64,000 bases of DNA from JBFHIJ01 sp963678775 (GTDB taxonomy: Bacteria; Bacteroidota; Ignavibacteria; Kapaibacteriales; UBA2268). Positions 1-7,799 of the stretch are shown piece after piece (position 1 is the first letter of the stretch; every line of letters begins with the position of its first letter). The DNA lies in contig CAXXGR010000007.1 of assembly GCA_963678775.2 (NCBI GenBank), forward strand, positions 682,001 through 746,000. Reading direction: 5' to 3'. A program made the translations under genes and the position numbers. Below the pieces are notes generated by a model. That model saw only the letters and a list, made by a program, of their open reading frames with translations. It ran no database searches and was not told where the DNA came from.

Positions 1-536
1 TCTATAAGATTGACATCGTTATCGTCAATATTCAAAGGCATACTAAACGATTCATTCATCGATAAAGATGCTTTAGCAGCAGCGGCTGCAGCTAGATATG
101 AATTATATTGCTCAGGAGTAACCTGTAACTTTTTCATTATTTCTGCAGGGCTAACATCTCCACCCTTTTCCGCTCTAAGTTTATCACTTGCATTTATGTA
201 GTCAGTAGCTTTTTTTCTAGCAGTCCTGGAAAGCCAATCAAGTTTTCTCAGCTCATCTTGTATTATTCCTCTTATTCTTGGGATGGCATAAGATTCGAAT
301 TTTACACCCCGCTCAGGGTCGTATCTTTTTATAGATTCATAGAGACCAAGAATCCCAAAATTTAAAAAATCATCTTCTGAAAGAAAGGAATTACCCGGTA
401 AGTGCATTTGCTGTATAACATATTTTATCAGCCACACATAATTAATCACTAACTTATCAAAAGCATTTTTATCTTGGTAATCGGATATGAATAAGTCATT
501 CCATACCTCGGTCATATCTACATTTTTTTTAGCCAT
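1..536 (-). CDS. fliA: RNA polymerase sigma factor for flagellar operon (FliA/WhiG type), C-terminus cut by window edge
   Basis: The reverse strand reads open from an ATG at 536 to the left edge, giving 178 residues of a sigma-70 family protein. About residues 50-105 carry the region 2 sequence of FliA/WhiG factors, with the stretch YDPERGVKFESYAIPRIRG and, just after it, DELRKLDWLSR. FliA directs transcription of late flagellar genes such as flagellin and chemotaxis genes. The gene starts 18 nt after the unknown membrane protein and is the last visible gene of the flhF-flhG-orf-fliA operon, the usual neighbourhood of fliA. An AAGG stretch about 12 nt before the ATG is a weak ribosome binding site. 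Regions 3 and 4 lie outside the window, so completeness cannot be judged. Family assignment is firm; the flagellar role follows from family and context. Confidence 0.9.
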   Translation of the reverse strand, partial: MAKKNVDMTEVWNDLFISDYQDKNAFDKLVINYVWLIKYVIQQMHLPGNSFLSEDDFLNFGILGLYESIKRYDPERGVKFESYAIPRIRGIIQDELRKLDWLSRTARKKATDYINASDKLRAEKGGDVSPAEIMKKLQVTPEQYNSYLAAAAAAKASLSMNESFSMPLNIDDNDVNLI

Positions 537-554
537 ATATAAAGATAAACCTTA

Positions 555-1409
555 TTATTTATCATTTTTATTGTGTTGTTCTAAATCAGGATAATCCTCA
601 AAAGCTATAAATTCTTTCTGTTCAGCATTGTTATCTTGATTCTCATCATCATTATCTTCAGAATCTATTTCCATTCTTTCAAAATCTTCTACTTTTGGTA
701 TATTCTCTGCCATAGAATCATCAAAGTTGCCTGTTGTATCATTTATTTCTATATCAAAATGTTCTTTAGGCTCATGAAATTCAGGAAGTGATGGGTTATC
801 TAAATCGGTTTCAGGTAGTGCCTGATTATCTAGTTCTGAACTTATCACTTCATTCGAAGCTTGTAACTCTTTTTGAGATTGATTTTTTAGTTTAATAGTT
901 TCAGCAAGTCTTTTCTCTTTGATTTCTTTTTCCAAATCTTGAAGTTCTTGTAATTCTTGTTGTTTTATAACATCTTCTTCAATCTTTTGATCTAAAACAT
1001 CCTGCTTAATTCTTTCTTTCAATTCTAATTTCTTATCTTCTGCCAGCATATATACATAAGCAGACATTGCTCCTCCAAAAATCAGATATTGGGTTAGCAA
1101 CAAAAATGCTGTCCATTTTACTATCGACACCAAACTCATATCAGTAGCAAAAAGAAAAAATATCAAAATTAGAAGCGTAAATAAAGCTATAGCAAGATTT
1201 AGAATTTTATAAGGGAAATTAATCTCTTTTTTGATTCTCTTTTTTTCTTTTTTGATTTTCTTTTTTAGCTTTACTTCTCTTTTTTTCTTACGCTTTAGTC
1301 TTTCCTTTTTTCGTTTTTCGTTTTCTGCTAATTCGGCTTTTTCTAAAGCGAGCCTTTCCTTTTCTCTTTTCTTCTCTTCAGGTGTCATCTGTTTTTTTTC
1401 AGTAGCCAT
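555..1409 (-). CDS. Unknown membrane protein with basic coiled coil, two membrane helices and acidic tail, in flagellar operon
   Basis: I do not recognise this 284-residue protein. Residues 1-65 are almost only Lys, Glu and Arg and should form a strongly basic helix. Two hydrophobic helices follow at about 70-88 and 96-118. Then comes a charged coiled coil (about 122-185) and an acidic, probably disordered tail (about 190-284) rich in Asp, Glu and Asn. With both helices spanning the membrane, the basic head and acidic tail would face the same side, by the positive-inside rule the cytoplasm. It lies between flhG (53 nt upstream) and fliA (18 nt downstream) and is surely co-transcribed with them. 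A role in flagellar placement or in anchoring FlhF/FlhG is a guess from position only. The low-complexity ends make similarity searches unreliable. Confidence 0.8.
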   Translation of the reverse strand: MATEKKQMTPEEKKREKERLALEKAELAENEKRKKERLKRKKKREVKLKKKIKKEKKRIKKEINFPYKILNLAIALFTLLILIFFLFATDMSLVSIVKWTAFLLLTQYLIFGGAMSAYVYMLAEDKKLELKERIKQDVLDQKIEEDVIKQQELQELQDLEKEIKEKRLAETIKLKNQSQKELQASNEVISSELDNQALPETDLDNPSLPEFHEPKEHFDIEINDTTGNFDDSMAENIPKVEDFERMEIDSEDNDDENQDNNAEQKEFIAFEDYPDLEQHNKNDK

Positions 1410-1462
1410 ATCATATAACCTGAATTATGGGCAATCCATTGCCTATTTATAAAACGATAGTG

Positions 1463-2251
1463 TTAATTATGTATTTTCGCTAAAATTGAATCAGTAATCT
1501 TTTTGATTGCAAAATATACTTCAGAGTCTTTATAGATATCAGTATACAGTATTTGTTGCAATATAGATTGACGTATATTCCTATCATAAGGAACATATCC
1601 GAATATAGCAAATTTATTATCTAAAAACTCTTTTGTTGCAGTATTTAGCTTAGTAGAAATATCTTCAGCATCTTCAAAATCAATTACATTATTGACTAAC
1701 AGTTGAATCTTTTCATCTTTTACTTGATCTCTTAATATTTTGATTAGTGCATACGCATCTAACAGAGTTGTAGGTTCATCCGTTACAGTTACAACTGTTA
1801 AATCAGAAATACTACATGCATTTAACACCTCCGTAGAAGCTCCTGCAGCAGTATCAAATATTATATAATCATAGTCTGTCAAAGAAATTAATTCTGCAAA
1901 AGCAGGAAGTATTGAAGAACCGTCAAATATATCTCTGCCATTAGAAATAGGAATATCTGCTATCAAGTCCAAATTTTCCTTGATTCCATAGATAGTTTGG
2001 ACTGCAGATACTCTCCCTGCATATAAATCTGTTGCTCTTACAGGTGGTTCGACACCAAATAACAAATGCAGATTTGGAAATAACATATCAGCATCCCAAA
2101 TTAATACTTTTTGCTGATTTAAAGCAAGTATATTTGCGATATTAGCTGATAATACACTTTTGCCAACTCCACCCTTACCACTGCAGATGGTTATAACATA
2201 TGGTAATTTGGTCTCTTTTACAGCCACAATATTTTTCTGTAAGCTATTCAT
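1463..2251 (-). CDS. flhG: MinD-like ATPase FlhG (FleN/YlxH), flagellar number regulator
   Basis: This 262-residue protein is a deviant Walker A (ParA/MinD) ATPase. The motif SGKGGVGKS lies at residues 24-32, with signature Lys26 and P-loop Lys31. D53 and D55 sit in the motif IWDAD, and a Walker B/switch stretch IIFDTAAGAS lies near residue 130. The hydrophobic-basic C-terminus fits a membrane targeting helix. FlhG dimerises on ATP and limits the number of flagella by stimulating the GTPase FlhF. The gene starts 5 nt after the flhF stop, which supports the assignment over other MinD proteins. The N-terminus lacks an obvious DQAxxLR segment, the activation helix through which known FlhG proteins stimulate FlhF. 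Assignment rests on motifs plus context. Confidence 0.9.
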   Translation of the reverse strand: MNSLQKNIVAVKETKLPYVITICSGKGGVGKSVLSANIANILALNQQKVLIWDADMLFPNLHLLFGVEPPVRATDLYAGRVSAVQTIYGIKENLDLIADIPISNGRDIFDGSSILPAFAELISLTDYDYIIFDTAAGASTEVLNACSISDLTVVTVTDEPTTLLDAYALIKILRDQVKDEKIQLLVNNVIDFEDAEDISTKLNTATKEFLDNKFAIFGYVPYDRNIRQSILQQILYTDIYKDSEVYFAIKKITDSILAKIHN

Positions 2252-2256
2252 TTCTA

Positions 2257-3384
2257 CTAAACTACCTCATCCGGTAATATTAATTTACTCAGTTTAGCCC
2301 TGTCTGCAGGCTCAAGATCCTCAGGTATTCTTTGCCCGGACGACATATATGCAATAGGCAAATCACTTCTAGATAAAATAGGTACTATAGAACCAATTTC
2401 CTCTGACTCATCCAGTTTAGTAAGGATTAGACCTTTAGGATTGAATTTATCATAGGTATTTAGTGATTTTTCAAATGTTTTTCTATTTACTGCTGCACTT
2501 TCAACTAAATATAATATTGGATCTGGAATAACATCTAAAAATGATTTCAATTCTTTAATATAATCAGTGTCTTTATAGCTTTTTCCTGAAGTGTCAATAA
2601 AAATAAAGTCTCTATCGGTTTCTTCTTTAAGAAGTTTTGATAAATCTTCAGATTTATAAACAGATTTATAAGGCATTGAAACTATAGAAGCAAAAGTTTG
2701 TAACTGCTCTGCCCCACCCACTTTATAAGTATCTGCTGAAACTAATAATATGTTAGATTTACTTAATATCTTATTTACTACAGCAATTTTTACTAAACTG
2801 CTTGTTTTACCAACTCCGCTATGCCCGATAAATACAATAATTTGTTGTTTGTCTTTCTTTACTAATGGTCTTATAGTATCTATTCTTTCTACTACAAGCT
2901 TTCTTGCATTGGCAAAAGCTTCTTCATATTTAGCATTTTGATTATAGGATGAAACTCGGGCAACAACTTCCAAAGCATACTTCTCTATCAGCCCGCCATC
3001 AATTAAATTTTTATAAAGTTTTGCAAATCCATCATTTAAAAAACCACGGTAACGATATTTCATACTTTCTGATATTTCAGAAACTAAATCTTTGATAGTT
3101 TCAATTTCTTCTCTCAAATCACTAGCACCTGAAACATTAGATTGGTCATTATTGACAGCATTTTTTCTAGTAAGAGCTTTGATTAGAGCAGATCTTTTAT
3201 CTTCAACTAATTTTGAATTATCTTGCTTTTCATCTATGGCTGCAACAATTTCGACTCCCTCCCCACCTGTTTCCGGGATAGTTACAGATCGAGAAGATAG
3301 TATAACCGCTTCTTCACCAAGCTCAGCTAATATATGACGCTTACCTTCAGTAAGTGTATTTGCTATGTACTTTTTAATTTTCAT
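2257..3384 (-). CDS. flhF: Flagellar SRP-type GTPase FlhF
   Basis: The 375-residue product has the three-part layout of FlhF: a basic N-terminal domain (about 1-60), a helical N domain (about 100-170) and an SRP-type NG GTPase domain. The G1 P-loop GHSGVGKT is at residues 187-194, the G3 motif reads DTSGK instead of the usual DTAGR, and G4 is TKLD within LTKLDESEEIGS. FlhF is the GTPase that selects the site of flagellar assembly at the membrane. The ATG at 3384 is the first gene start after a 250-nt divergent gap shared with fumC. A TATATTTG promoter box lies about 75 nt upstream. Gene order flhF-flhG-orf-fliA matches the flagellar regulatory clusters of many phyla. Confidence 0.92.
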   Translation of the reverse strand: MKIKKYIANTLTEGKRHILAELGEEAVILSSRSVTIPETGGEGVEIVAAIDEKQDNSKLVEDKRSALIKALTRKNAVNNDQSNVSGASDLREEIETIKDLVSEISESMKYRYRGFLNDGFAKLYKNLIDGGLIEKYALEVVARVSSYNQNAKYEEAFANARKLVVERIDTIRPLVKKDKQQIIVFIGHSGVGKTSSLVKIAVVNKILSKSNILLVSADTYKVGGAEQLQTFASIVSMPYKSVYKSEDLSKLLKEETDRDFIFIDTSGKSYKDTDYIKELKSFLDVIPDPILYLVESAAVNRKTFEKSLNTYDKFNPKGLILTKLDESEEIGSIVPILSRSDLPIAYMSSGQRIPEDLEPADRAKLSKLILPDEVV

Positions 3385-3456
3385 AGTGATATCTTATAGA
3401 ATTTTTGTTGTAAATAGAAAAAATCGTGCCATTATAATGAATACTTACTTCTAATA

Positions 3457-3464
3457 CAAATATA
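3457..3464 (-). promoter_or_regulatory. Putative promoter -7 box of the flhF operon
   Basis: On the reverse strand this site reads TATATTTG, an exact match to the Bacteroidota-type -7 consensus TAnnTTTG. It lies about 75 nt before the flhF start in an otherwise gene-free divergent gap. No good TTTG partner is seen upstream, so the call is moderate. Confidence 0.45.
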
Positions 3465-3634
3465 TAGGTATTCTCTGCATTTTATGGTGAAATTCATATT
3501 ATCCAATAATTAGATAAATACTAATTCTTTAATTGGCATATCTTATGCACTTTTGATTTGATACAATAATATGTATTTTGTCTATACGTGATTACAATAA
3601 CAAAATACACAAATCTATTTAAGGAACAAGAATA

Positions 3635-5029
3635 ATGTCGATGAGAATTGAAAAAGATTCAATGGGTGAAATTCAAGTACCTGCAAGCGTATACTATGGC
3701 GCACAGTCTGCAAGATCTCTAATTCATTTTGATATTGGTATAGAAAAAATGCCACGTGAAGTAATAAGAGGTATGGGTATTTTAAAAAAAGCTGCAGCAA
3801 TGACAAATGCTAAGTTAGGAGTGCTCAAACAAGATACTTGTGATTTAATTTGTAAAGCTGCTGACGAAGTTATTGACGGCAAATTAGATAACCACTTTCC
3901 TCTCGCTATTTGGCAAACTGGATCTGGAACTCAGTCCAACATGAATTCTAATGAGGTCATTGCAAATAGAGCTATTGAAATAGCAGGTGGAGTGATGGGT
4001 AGTAAAACTCCTGTTCACCCAAATGATGATGTCAATAAATCACAAAGCTCAAACGATACCTTCCCTACTGCCATGCACATCGCTGCTGCAGAAGACTTGA
4101 ACAAACGATTGCTCCCGGCAATCAAACAGCTTAGAGATACCTTAAAAGCTAAATCAGAAGAGTTTAAAGACATAATCAAAGTTGGTCGTACTCACCTTCA
4201 GGATGCAGTTCCTTTGACTTTAGGCCAGGAAGTATCCGGCTGGGTGCAACAGCTTGACAACGCTATAAATAGAGTTAATCTTGTTTTACCGGGATTATAT
4301 GAATTAGCTTTAGGTGGTACTGCAGTTGGAACCGGCTTGAATTCACATCCTGAGTTTGCCAAAAATTCTGCGGCTCAGATTTCAGAACTTACAGGTTTAC
4401 CTTTTGTTTCTGCTCCAAATAAATTTGAAGCCCTTGCTGCTCATGATGCAATAGTATTTGCACACGGTGCTTTAAAAACATTGGCTGCCTCTCTGATGAA
4501 AATAGCAAATGATGTACGTTGGTTAGCTTCAGGTCCTCGTTGTGGAATTGGAGAACTTACTATTCCGGAAAATGAACCTGGCTCCTCTATCATGCCCGGC
4601 AAAGTCAATCCAACTCAATCTGAAGCGATGACAATGGTATGTGCTCAGGTAATGGGAAATGATGCAACTATCAATTTTGCAGGTTCTCAAGGTAATTTTG
4701 AATTAAACGTTTTCAAACCTGTGATGATATATAACTTCTTGCAAAGTTCACGCTTGCTTTCAGATACTATGCTCATGTTCAATGAGCACTGCGCAGTTGG
4801 CATTCAACCAAATAAAGAAAAAATTGATTACTTGCTACATAATACATTAATGCTCGTTACAGCTTTAAATCCACATATAGGATATGATAATGCTGCTAAG
4901 ATTGCAAAACAAGCACATAAAACAGGAGGTACTTTGAAAGAATCTGCTGTTGAATTAGGCATTTTAACCGCAGAAGAGTTTGATGCTAAAGTTAAACCTG
5001 AAGAAATGACTTCACCAAATGTGAAGTAA
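3635..5029 (+). CDS. fumC: Fumarate hydratase class II
   Basis: The 464-residue protein is a full-length class II (iron-free) fumarase, which interconverts fumarate and malate. The superfamily signature GSSIMPGKVNPTQSE, which holds the flexible SS loop, starts near residue 316. The substrate-contacting stretch SQSSNDTFPTAMH lies near 130-145, and the catalytic His region GRTHLQDA near 185-193. The start ATG follows an AAGGAAC ribosome binding site. It is a single-gene unit: divergent from flhF and closed by a strong hairpin directly after the stop. With pckA in the same window it fits a C4 branch (PEP/oxaloacetate/malate/fumarate) in either the reductive or the oxidative direction; direction cannot be told from sequence. 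Confidence 0.96.
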   Translation: MSMRIEKDSMGEIQVPASVYYGAQSARSLIHFDIGIEKMPREVIRGMGILKKAAAMTNAKLGVLKQDTCDLICKAADEVIDGKLDNHFPLAIWQTGSGTQSNMNSNEVIANRAIEIAGGVMGSKTPVHPNDDVNKSQSSNDTFPTAMHIAAAEDLNKRLLPAIKQLRDTLKAKSEEFKDIIKVGRTHLQDAVPLTLGQEVSGWVQQLDNAINRVNLVLPGLYELALGGTAVGTGLNSHPEFAKNSAAQISELTGLPFVSAPNKFEALAAHDAIVFAHGALKTLAASLMKIANDVRWLASGPRCGIGELTIPENEPGSSIMPGKVNPTQSEAMTMVCAQVMGNDATINFAGSQGNFELNVFKPVMIYNFLQSSRLLSDTMLMFNEHCAVGIQPNKEKIDYLLHNTLMLVTALNPHIGYDNAAKIAKQAHKTGGTLKESAVELGILTAEEFDAKVKPEEMTSPNVK

Positions 5030-5051
5030 TCAAGTCGATTTTGATATAAAA

Positions 5052-5086
5052 AAAGGTACAATCCTGTAATAAAAGATTGTACCTTT
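5052..5086. terminator. Bidirectional rho-independent terminator between fumC and the convergent secreted-protein gene
   Basis: Perfect 12-bp inverted repeat AAAGGTACAATC / GATTGTACCTTT with an 11-nt loop. A run of T follows on the forward strand and a run of A precedes it, so it can end transcripts from both sides. Confidence 0.85.
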
Positions 5087-5099
5087 TTCTACATACAAA

Positions 5100-6050
5100 C
5101 TACTTTATTACTCTAATAGATTTAGTTTTGCCATTGATAATAATCTCAACAATGTAAGCACCATGTGAAACATCATTAAAAGGAATCTCAAAAGTTTCGA
5201 TTCTATTTCGAATTTCTAAAATATTTAGATTAACTAAATAGCTACGAGCACTGATTATAGAATTATCCGCTATGGTCAAATTACCTGTCATATCTATTTG
5301 ATCAAGAACTCCATAGCTGGAACTATGAAGAGTCAAGTCTCCGGCAACAGTACCTGAAAATGCTGATTTTTCAATATAGATATTAGAATGAGTAGTTACA
5401 ATATCATTTCTAAATTCATTCTTAGTATTAATTTTGTTATAATATCCATCATAGGTTGGTTCATCACCCAATAGATATAAATCATAGCCATTAAGATTAA
5501 GATTTTGTCTTGGGCTTGAACTTGAAGCTACTATTGTATTTTTAAACTTAATATCTGAAATAGCTATAGCTGGGTTAGAAGTGTTTATATAAAAAGCATT
5601 ACATTCTATATAGCCCTCTGTAATAAGGGTTACGTTATCACCTGTCCAATAAATATATCTGGGACTTAATACATTATAATTTTGAATATTGCCAGTTACA
5701 TTGATATCAAAGTAGCTATCATAATCAACTATTTCTCCATAGTTTATCAGGTTACCATCTATTGCCAAAGAAGATAAGCCTGAAGAGTTTTCTAATCTTA
5801 TTATTTTTCCATTTGCTTCTATTGTCAAATTTTGCATTCCGTATGTTTTTGTTGAATAGCTTTGCCCTGGGCAATATATTGTAGAAGAAATAATTACATC
5901 ATCATTAGCAGTAGGTACTATATTACCAATCCATGTAGATTTATCACCCCAATTGCCACCAGCAGGAGCACTTCTTATAGTACTTGACATCACCAATGAA
6001 TAATTGGCATATAGCAGACATACAATAAAGAACAAGACTTGTTTCCACAT
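5100..6050 (-). CDS. Secreted surface protein with probable type IX sorting tail
   Basis: The 316-residue product begins with a signal peptide (MWKQVLFFIVCLLYANYSLV, about 1-22). Right after it comes a segment of the type GGNWGDKSTWIGNIVPTANDDVII, which resembles the start of parallel beta-helix or G8-like surface domains in Bacteroidetes and Ignavibacteria proteins. The middle is rich in Asn, Thr and aliphatic residues spaced as in a beta-solenoid. The end, GAYIVEIIINGKTKSIRVIK, looks like the last strands of a type IX secretion sorting domain. The GG of AGGGTGAT before the ATG is a fair ribosome binding site. No catalytic motif is visible. It is likely an exported, cell-surface beta-helical protein; partner or ligand unknown. 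It stands alone between two terminators. Confidence 0.75.
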   Translation of the reverse strand: MWKQVLFFIVCLLYANYSLVMSSTIRSAPAGGNWGDKSTWIGNIVPTANDDVIISSTIYCPGQSYSTKTYGMQNLTIEANGKIIRLENSSGLSSLAIDGNLINYGEIVDYDSYFDINVTGNIQNYNVLSPRYIYWTGDNVTLITEGYIECNAFYINTSNPAIAISDIKFKNTIVASSSSPRQNLNLNGYDLYLLGDEPTYDGYYNKINTKNEFRNDIVTTHSNIYIEKSAFSGTVAGDLTLHSSSYGVLDQIDMTGNLTIADNSIISARSYLVNLNILEIRNRIETFEIPFNDVSHGAYIVEIIINGKTKSIRVIK

Positions 6051-6127
6051 AACATCACCCTAATATAATACTCAATACAATATTGAATTTAAATATATAT
6101 TATTTAACTTAATATTCCTAAAAATAA

Positions 6128-6166
6128 ATAAGTCCATACAGTATTTCTTTATCTGTATGGACTTAT
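6128..6166 (-). terminator. Rho-independent terminator of the nuoGHI unit
   Basis: A 14-bp perfect inverted repeat (ATAAGTCCATACAG / CTGTATGGACTTAT) with an 11-nt loop lies 26 nt after the nuoI stop on the reverse strand and is followed there by a T-rich stretch. Confidence 0.8.
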
Positions 6167-6191
6167 TATATTTATATCTGTTAAATGCTTA

Positions 6192-6691
6192 CTATTTATA
6201 ATATCTTAGATATTCTAATCTATCTTGAAGTTTATGCACTGGCACTAAAAGCTTTTCTTTTCCTAATATAGCGGAATCTACACTTGTAAATACAACTTCA
6301 TAGTCTTTTGACATAACAATCGCTTCTTCAGGGCATACCTCTTCACAATAGCCACAGAAAATACATCTAAGCATATTTATTTCGAATTTATCAGGAAAAC
6401 GTTCTTTTTCTCTATCTGTTTCTGCTGCTTGTACTTCAATCGCCAAGCAGCAGGACACACCCTTGAGCATAACCCGCAAGCGACACATCTTTCTCCATCT
6501 TCTTCCAATACTAAAACAGGACGTCCTCTGTATGAGCCCGTTGGTTCCCATCGTTCTTCCGGGTATTGTCTGGTCATTTTTGGTTTCAAGGCTCTTTTAA
6601 AAGTCATTCCTAAGCCTTTAGCTATCTCAGTAAGATACGTTCTTTCCCAAAACGACATTCTTTCAGCTTCTGTATTTTTTATATTGTTCAT
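6192..6691 (-). pseudogene. nuoI: NADH-quinone oxidoreductase subunit I, frameshifted
   Basis: NuoI carries two [4Fe-4S] clusters (N6a, N6b) of complex I. Here the first half, from the ATG at 6691 through the first cluster motif CVACGLCSRVCPA, is in one frame. The second half, from AIEVQAAETDREKERF through the second motif CIFCGYCEEVCPEEAI to the end, is in another. The break is near 6448, at the sequence CCTGCTGCTTGGCGATT. The total of 500 nt is two more than a multiple of three, so a net insertion of two bases (or loss of one) explains it. All eight cluster cysteines are kept. It starts 14 nt after nuoH. Either a recent pseudogene or a sequence error; see the matching defects in nuoG and the hisA-like gene. 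Confidence 0.85.
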
Positions 6692-6705
6692 ATTTATTCT
6701 CGACT

Positions 6706-7773
6706 TTATCCTGCAAAATACAAATTATAAATAACTACGCCTATTGCAGTTAATAAAACATTCAATAGCGACAATGGTAGCAAGACTCTCCATCCAAGTT
6801 TCATAAGTTGATCATATCTAAATCTAGGAATAGACCATCTAACCCAAATAAAGAATACTATCCAAAACATGATTTTAGCAATAAATACTGCCATTTGTGT
6901 CAAAGCTAACCAAATTGAGCCATATTCTAAACCTAATGTTTCTGCAGGTACAGGCAACTGCCAGCCACCACAATATAATAATGTAATAAAAGCCGCAGAC
7001 ATAGCCATATTGGCATACTCTGCAAGGAAAAACATACCAAATTTCATCCCCGAATATTCTGTGTTAAAACCACCGACTAATTCAGGCTCTGCTTCCGGCA
7101 AGTCAAAAGGCGCTCTGTTTGTTTCAGCAAAAGCTGAAACAAGAAAGACTACAAAACCTAAAGGCTGCAAAAAGATGTTCCATCTCCAACCGCCCCATGC
7201 ACCTTGTGCTTCTACAATTCCATTCAATGATAGTGTAGATGAAATAAGTACAACTGCCACTACACTCATTCCCATAGATAACTCATAAGATATCATCTGT
7301 GCAGCAGAACGCAAACCACCTAAAAGTGAGTATTTATTATTAGAAGACCAGCCTGCTAAAGTAATACCATATACCGCAACAGAAGTCATTGCTAATATAA
7401 ATAATACCCCAATATTCAAATCAGGAGCTATGCCAAAGTGATATGTTTGACCTCCTATTTCAATATCATTAGCAAAAGGGACAACAGCCCAAACGACTAA
7501 TGCTATACCTAATGATAAAAAAGGAGCTAATCTATGAAAAAATCCATCTACAGCTGTAGGCACCAAATCTTCTTTCCAAAAGAGCTTTACCACATCCGCA
7601 ATCGGTTGTAATAACCCCCAAGGACCTACTCTATTCGGACCAATACGATCTTGTACAACAGCAGATATTTTTCTTTCTAAATATACTGACACTGCAGCCG
7701 AAGTTTGAACTAAAAGCACTATGATTACTGCTTTTATAACTACTTCTAAAATTAAAACTATTGTTTCTGACAT
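6706..7773 (-). CDS. nuoH: NADH-quinone oxidoreductase subunit H
   Basis: NuoH is the membrane subunit that joins the peripheral arm of complex I to the proton-pumping arm and forms part of the quinone site. The product of about 355 residues has eight or more hydrophobic helices and the hallmark stretches ERKISAVVQDRIGPNRVGP (about 36-54) and AETNRAPFDLPEAEPELVGG (about 215-240). The length is normal and no frame break is seen. A TTG codon at 7785 is in frame, but the ATG at 7773 is the better start and leaves a 26-nt gap after nuoG. It is intact although both its partners nuoG and nuoI are broken. No nuoA-F or nuoJ-N genes are in the window. Confidence 0.93.
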   Translation of the reverse strand: MSETIVLILEVVIKAVIIVLLVQTSAAVSVYLERKISAVVQDRIGPNRVGPWGLLQPIADVVKLFWKEDLVPTAVDGFFHRLAPFLSLGIALVVWAVVPFANDIEIGGQTYHFGIAPDLNIGVLFILAMTSVAVYGITLAGWSSNNKYSLLGGLRSAAQMISYELSMGMSVVAVVLISSTLSLNGIVEAQGAWGGWRWNIFLQPLGFVVFLVSAFAETNRAPFDLPEAEPELVGGFNTEYSGMKFGMFFLAEYANMAMSAAFITLLYCGGWQLPVPAETLGLEYGSIWLALTQMAVFIAKIMFWIVFFIWVRWSIPRFRYDQLMKLGWRVLLPLSLLNVLLTAIGVVIYNLYFAG

Positions 7774-7799
7774 AACTATATTCAAATTGTTTCTACATT

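Noticed and set aside
10..201. Short forward-strand open frame over the fliA gene
   Set aside because: It is antisense to a well-conserved sigma factor and has no ribosome binding site or recognisable product.
3545..3590. TTTG-N17-TATTTTG as the fumC promoter
   Set aside because: It lacks one base of the TAnnTTTG box and the gap is shared with a divergent gene; too weak to list as a feature.
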